Part shown: piece after piece, positions 60,570 through 64,000 of the stretch
Position numbering within the stretch: the first letter of the stretch is position 1
How the letters are laid out: each line of letters starts with the position of its first letter
DNA from: Burkholderiales bacterium
GTDB taxonomy: Bacteria > Pseudomonadota > Gammaproteobacteria > Burkholderiales > Burkholderiaceae_C
DNA: 64,000 bases
Assembly (NCBI GenBank): GCA_016219375.1
Contig: JACRNC010000011.1
Coordinates: 124,001 to 188,000, forward strand
Direction: 5' to 3'
Notes under the pieces: model-generated
The model's database searches: none
What the model was told of the DNA's origin: nothing
What the model saw: the letters and a program-made list of their open reading frames with translations, nothing else
Position numbers and translations under genes: made by a program

Positions 60570-61442
60570 ATGCCCACCAACGACGCATCCACCCCCCTGA
60601 CCACCCGTGACGGCCTGGCCCTGCACTGGCGCGACTGGCCGCTGCCTGCGGGCACCGCCGCGCGCGGCATCGTGCTGCTGGTGCACGGCCTGGGCGAGCA
60701 CATCGGCCGCTACGAGCACGTGGCCCGGCACCTGAACGACTGGGGCTTCGCGGTGTGTGGCTACGACCACCGCGGCCACGGCCGCTCGCCCGGTGCGCGC
60801 GGGGCCCTGCAGATGGAAGACGACCTGCTGCACGACCTGGCCGCGGCCATCGACCGTGCGCGCGCGGCGTGCCCGGGCGTGCCGCTGATCGTGCTGGGCC
60901 ACAGCATGGGCGGTGTCACCGTGGCCCACTTTGCGGCCGGCGGGATGGAGAAGCCGCCGCTGGCCTGGTGGCGGCCGATGGACGGCATCGTGCTGTCGTC
61001 CCCGGCGCTGGATGCCGGCATCAGCGCGGCGCAGCGCGTGGCGCTCAAGCTGGGGCAGATGCTGCCGTCGCTGCCCACGTCCAACGGCCTGAAGCCCGAG
61101 TGGATCTGCCGCGACCCGGCGGTGGTGGCCGCCTACGAGGCCGACCCGCTGGTGCACGACCGCATCACGCCGCGGCTGGCCCGGTTCATCGTCGAGGCGG
61201 GCGAACCGGTGATCGAGCGCGCAGCGCAGTGGACGGTGCCCACGCTGCTGATCTATGCCGGCAGCGACCGCTGCGTGGCGCCGGCCGGGTCCGACCGCTT
61301 TGCCGCCGCGGCGCCCCAGGCTGTGGTCACCTCACGCGGCTTTCCGGTGATGGCCCACGAGATCTTCAACGAGCCGGAGCAGGGCGAGGTGTTCGATGAG
61401 CTGCGCGCCTGGCTGGATGCGCGCTTTCCGGCGCGGGGCTGA
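60570..61442 (+). CDS. Alpha/beta hydrolase (monoacylglycerol lipase-like)
   Basis: A 290-residue hydrolase of the lysophospholipase/monoglyceride lipase group: LLVHGLGEHIGRYEHVARHLNDWGFAVCGYDHRGHGRSPG (oxyanion region), nucleophile elbow LGHSMGG, acid in GSDRCVAP, His in FPVMAHEIFNE. The start at 60570 is preferred over a shadow frame at 60483. The lack of a signal peptide suggests a cytoplasmic enzyme. Confidence 0.88.
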   Translation: MPTNDASTPLTTRDGLALHWRDWPLPAGTAARGIVLLVHGLGEHIGRYEHVARHLNDWGFAVCGYDHRGHGRSPGARGALQMEDDLLHDLAAAIDRARAACPGVPLIVLGHSMGGVTVAHFAAGGMEKPPLAWWRPMDGIVLSSPALDAGISAAQRVALKLGQMLPSLPTSNGLKPEWICRDPAVVAAYEADPLVHDRITPRLARFIVEAGEPVIERAAQWTVPTLLIYAGSDRCVAPAGSDRFAAAAPQAVVTSRGFPVMAHEIFNEPEQGEVFDELRAWLDARFPARG

Positions 61443-61506
61443 GGCTGCGCCCGCGCTGCCCGTCATGGCCCATGACGGCCGCCTCACGGCCCGTTCACGC
61501 TGGCCA

Positions 61507-62742
61507 TCACGGCCCGTCGTGGCAATTGATCATGTCGCGCAGCCGCGGGTAGATCTCGCCGCGCCAGCGCCGGCCGCTGAAGACGCCGTAGTGGCCCACG
61601 CCGGCCTGCATGTGGTGCTGGCGCATGGACGGCCGCACGCGGCTGCACAGGTCCTGCGCGGCCACCGTCTGGCCGATGGAGCAGATGTCGTCGCGCTCGC
61701 CCTCCACGGTGAAGATCGCCGTGCGGCGGATGGCTGAAGGGTCGACCGCGTTGCCCCGCCACGTGAGCGTGCCGCGGGCCAGGTCGTAGTCCTGGAAGAC
61801 GCGGCGGATGGTCTCCAGATAGAACTCCGCCGGCAGGTCGGCCACGGCGAAGTACTCCTCGTAGAAGGCGGCGATGGCCTGGGCGGCATCGTCCTCGCCG
61901 TCGCGCAGGTGGCGAAAGAGCTGGGCGAAGGCGTCCAGGTGGCGCTGCAGGTTCATGCTCATGAAGGCCGTGAGCTGCAGGAAGCCCGGGTACACGCGCC
62001 GGCCGGCGCCGCGGTGACGCCAGGGCACGCGGTGGATCATGTGCCGCTCGAACCAGTCGTACGGCTTGCTGGTGGCCAGCTCGTTGACCGTGGTCGGGTT
62101 GATGCGGCAGTCCACCGGGCCGGCCAGCAGTGACAGCGTGCGCGGCTGCGCCGGATGGGCGTCCTGCGCCATCAGGGCGGCAGCGGCCAGTGCCGGCACG
62201 CAGGGCTGGCAGATGGCCATGAGGTGGGCGCCCGGGCCGATGTGGGCCACGAAGCGCATCACGTGCTCCACGTACTCGTCCAGGCCGAAGCGGCCGGCCG
62301 CCAGCGGCACTTGGCGCGCATTGGCCCAGTCGGTCAGGTAGACGTCGTGGTCCTGCAGCAGGGTGCGCACCGTCTCGCGCAGCAGGGTGGCGAAGTGGCC
62401 GGACATGGGCGCCACCAGCAGCACGCGCGGCTGTTCGGCCATGCCGTCGCGCCTGAAGTGCAGCAGGCTGCCGAAGGGCGTGGCGTCCACCACTTCTTCC
62501 CTCACCGCCACCTCACGCGGCGCATGCGGCGCGCCGACGGTGACCGTGTCGATGCCGAAGGCCGGGCGGGCGTGCGTCAGCCGCAGGCGGGCGATCACCT
62601 CGCTGGCTGCGGACCAGGCGCGCCAAGGCACCGCCTGCCCGCGCCCGAGGCCGCTGCCGGACAAGGCGCCCGCGGTCATCCCGGCCAGGGTCTGCAGGGG
62701 CAGCCAGGTGTCGGCATGGCTCTGGTAGGCGGCGTACAGCAT
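61507..62742 (-). CDS. phaZ: Intracellular polyhydroxyalkanoate depolymerase PhaZ
   Basis: A 411-residue intracellular PHA depolymerase. The catalytic motif is the PhaZ1-type CQPCVPALAAAAL (active-site Cys in place of Ser), with LLVAPMSGHFATLLRETVRTLLQDHDVYLTDWANARQVPL typical of the family. The N-terminus MLYAAYQSHADTWLP and end GVFSGRRWRGEIYPRLRDMI also fit. It would mobilise storage polymer made by PhaC. Divergent from the GST gene. Confidence 0.95.
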   Translation of the reverse strand: MLYAAYQSHADTWLPLQTLAGMTAGALSGSGLGRGQAVPWRAWSAASEVIARLRLTHARPAFGIDTVTVGAPHAPREVAVREEVVDATPFGSLLHFRRDGMAEQPRVLLVAPMSGHFATLLRETVRTLLQDHDVYLTDWANARQVPLAAGRFGLDEYVEHVMRFVAHIGPGAHLMAICQPCVPALAAAALMAQDAHPAQPRTLSLLAGPVDCRINPTTVNELATSKPYDWFERHMIHRVPWRHRGAGRRVYPGFLQLTAFMSMNLQRHLDAFAQLFRHLRDGEDDAAQAIAAFYEEYFAVADLPAEFYLETIRRVFQDYDLARGTLTWRGNAVDPSAIRRTAIFTVEGERDDICSIGQTVAAQDLCSRVRPSMRQHHMQAGVGHYGVFSGRRWRGEIYPRLRDMINCHDGP

Positions 62743-62911
62743 GCGGGGCGGGGTAGAGCGGCCGGATCGGCCTGAGCCTCTGCCGTGCAAGGACCGGGCC
62801 AGCGTGGCCCTGTTCGTGGCGCAGCGGCCCAGAGACAGGCCCAAATGCGGACCCAGGTAGGCGCACGGCTTGCGCAGCCGACGCCGCCGGGCGCCTTGGT
62901 CACGCACCGCC

Positions 62912-62927
62912 TTGGCACAACGCTTGC
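62912..62927 (+). promoter_or_regulatory. Sigma-54 (-24/-12) promoter candidate
   Basis: TTGGCAC-N5-TTGC matches the sigma-54 consensus including invariant GG and GC with ten bases between (62914-62915, 62926-62927). It lies about 51 bases upstream of the GST ATG in the same direction. Confidence 0.65.
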
Positions 62928-62977
62928 GAGCCCGAGCGCCACGCCGCGCGCCGCCGCGGGCGCCACGAGGAGACCCC

Positions 62978-63676
62978 ATGCCGCGCAAACCCGCGTCCCG
63001 GCCGGCCGCCGCCACACCTGCCGCCCCCGCCGTGCTGACCCTCACCAGCCGCAACTACTCCGCCTGGTCGCTGCGCGGCTGGCTGATGACGCGCTTTGCC
63101 GGGCTGGAGGTGGCGCTGGACGTGATCCCGCCGGACGACCCGGACACGCGCGCCGAGCTGCTGCTGATGTCCTCCACCATCCGCGTGCCGCGCCTGCTGC
63201 ATGAGGGCATCACCGTGTGGGACACGCTGGCCATCGGCGAGTACCTGCACGAGGTCCGCCCCGACGCCGGCCTGCTGCCCGCCGACCGCGCCGCGCGGGC
63301 GCATTGCCGGGCGATCGCCGGCGAGGCGCACTCCGGCTTTGCGGCGCTGCGCTCGGCCCTGCCGATGAACCTCAAGGCGCATGTGCCGCGCTTTCGCGTG
63401 TGGTCCAAGGCGCAGGCCGACATCGACCACCTGTGCGCCATCTGGCGCGACGCGCTGGCCCGGCACGGCGGGCCCTTCCTCTTCGGTGAGCGGCCGACGC
63501 TGGCTGATGCGATGTTCGCGCCGGACTGCACCCGCTTCTTCACCTACGACGTGGCGCTGGACGAGGCCTGCCGCGCCTATTGCGAGCACCTCGTCGGCAT
63601 CCAGCCCATGCAGGAGTGGATGGAGCTGGCGCGCAGCGAGCCGGACGACATCGAGGAGCTGGACGTGGAGTTCTGA
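62978..63676 (+). CDS. Glutathione S-transferase family protein
   Basis: A 232-residue GST-like protein. The thioredoxin-like N-domain contains LTSRNYSAWSLRGWLMTRFAGL (the Ser-x-x-Ser site region), and MSSTIRVPRLLHEG and VWDTLAIGEYLHE (glutathione-binding region); the helical C-domain follows. It is most like the maleylacetoacetate isomerase/YfcF group; substrate unknown. GAGGAG lies before the ATG. A sigma-54-type promoter lies upstream. Confidence 0.88.
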   Translation: MPRKPASRPAAATPAAPAVLTLTSRNYSAWSLRGWLMTRFAGLEVALDVIPPDDPDTRAELLLMSSTIRVPRLLHEGITVWDTLAIGEYLHEVRPDAGLLPADRAARAHCRAIAGEAHSGFAALRSALPMNLKAHVPRFRVWSKAQADIDHLCAIWRDALARHGGPFLFGERPTLADAMFAPDCTRFFTYDVALDEACRAYCEHLVGIQPMQEWMELARSEPDDIEELDVEF

Positions 63677-63815
63677 GCGGCTGCGCGGGGCGGGCCGCCC
63701 ATGCGCCATCCGGGTCGTGCATGCAGAGCCCGCCGGCCCCTCGCGGCCGGCCGGCACAATCGACGCTTTGCCCGCGCACCGGCTCGGGCACCGACCCGCG
63801 TACCGATTGTCGCCC

Positions 63816-64000
63816 ATGCCCGCTGCCGACACCCGTGACCTGACCGACGCCGAGATCCACGAACTGGACGACCTGCTGGCCGCCGTGCCCGAGCCCTTCG
63901 AGGCGCTGGACGCGGTGATGCTGGACGGCTACCTCTGCGGCATCCTGGTGCAGCCGGTGGCGCTGCAGCCCGAGCAATGGCTGCCGCCCATCTTCGGCGC
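63816..64000 (+). CDS. UPF0149 (YecA/YgfB-type) protein, N-terminus only
   Basis: 61 residues to the window edge, continuing. The start MPAADTRDLTDAEIHELDDLLAAVPEPFEALDAVMLDGYLCGILVQPVALQPEQWLPPIF matches the N-terminal domain of UPF0149 family proteins, some of which end in a SEC-C metal-binding motif outside this window. A CACAAT -10-like element lies near 63754. Confidence 0.85.
   Translation, partial: MPAADTRDLTDAEIHELDDLLAAVPEPFEALDAVMLDGYLCGILVQPVALQPEQWLPPIFG

Noticed and set aside
1-64000. CRISPR arrays, tRNA or rRNA genes, insertion sequences, prophage
   Set aside because: No spaced direct repeats of CRISPR type, no cloverleaf or rRNA sequence and no transposase or integrase motifs were recognised; the tandem arrays are contiguous and short.

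Overview
The window is about 64 kb of very GC-rich, densely packed chromosomal DNA with strong third-position GC bias, which produces many long shadow reading frames on the opposite strand. Gene content points to a betaproteobacterium of the order Burkholderiales, most like the Leptothrix/Rubrivivax/Aquincola group. The indicators are a complete type II secretion locus, PHA synthase and intracellular PHA depolymerase, Coq7, GTP-type PEP carboxykinase, a PEP-CTERM protein, and CCCCAAGCTTGTCGC-type intergenic repeats. No rRNA, tRNA, CRISPR array, insertion sequence or prophage was seen. Genus-level placement is an inference.

Layout. 0-3 kb: start of a secreted protein; aroG (DAHP synthase) behind what looks like a complete transcription attenuator with a Phe/Tyr/Trp-rich leader peptide; corA with a long leader. 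3.2-15.5 kb: type II secretion, with gspC divergent from gspGHIJKLMNDEF. 15.6-20.4 kb: a Lon-like AAA+ ATPase without protease domain, a frameshifted small gene, a 5'-nucleotidase, a MOSC protein and an orphan TupA-like binding protein. 20.5-25.5 kb: pckG, then two paralogous membrane GGDEF proteins, the second interrupted by an in-frame amber codon. 25.4-31.6 kb (minus strand): LysR regulator, acyl-CoA dehydrogenase, APH-fold kinase, histidine phosphatase, alpha/beta hydrolase and SDR, resembling a split ACAD10/ACAD11 pathway. 31.7-46 kb: 2OG dioxygenase; metallo-beta-lactamase/beta-CASP protein and alcohol dehydrogenase; TraR/DksA-like protein; Fur-type promoter with fiu-piuC; second TraR-like protein; mgtA overlapping phaC; bacterioferritin. 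Three genes of this stretch carry FNR-like half-sites at a constant distance from a -10 element, hinting at an oxygen- or redox-responsive island.

46-64 kb: Mop-type molybdopterin-binding protein, RBBP9-like hydrolase, PEP-CTERM protein, ParA ATPase, a marR-hydrolase-ruvC overlap operon, BON lipoprotein, DUF2946-like protein plus FecA-like TonB receptor, a divergent CobT, ilvA, OsmC, coq7, hydroxypyruvate isomerase, lipase, phaZ, a GST behind a sigma-54-type promoter, and the start of a UPF0149 protein. A structured, terminator-ended RNA gene with exposed anti-Shine-Dalgarno motifs lies upstream of ilvA, and a second possible small RNA lies before cobT.

The strongest regulatory observations are the aroG attenuator, the anti-SD RNA, the nonsense-interrupted diguanylate cyclase, the split ACAD/kinase cluster and the sigma-54 element. 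Intergenic regions also carry several short tandem arrays, mostly of period 9.
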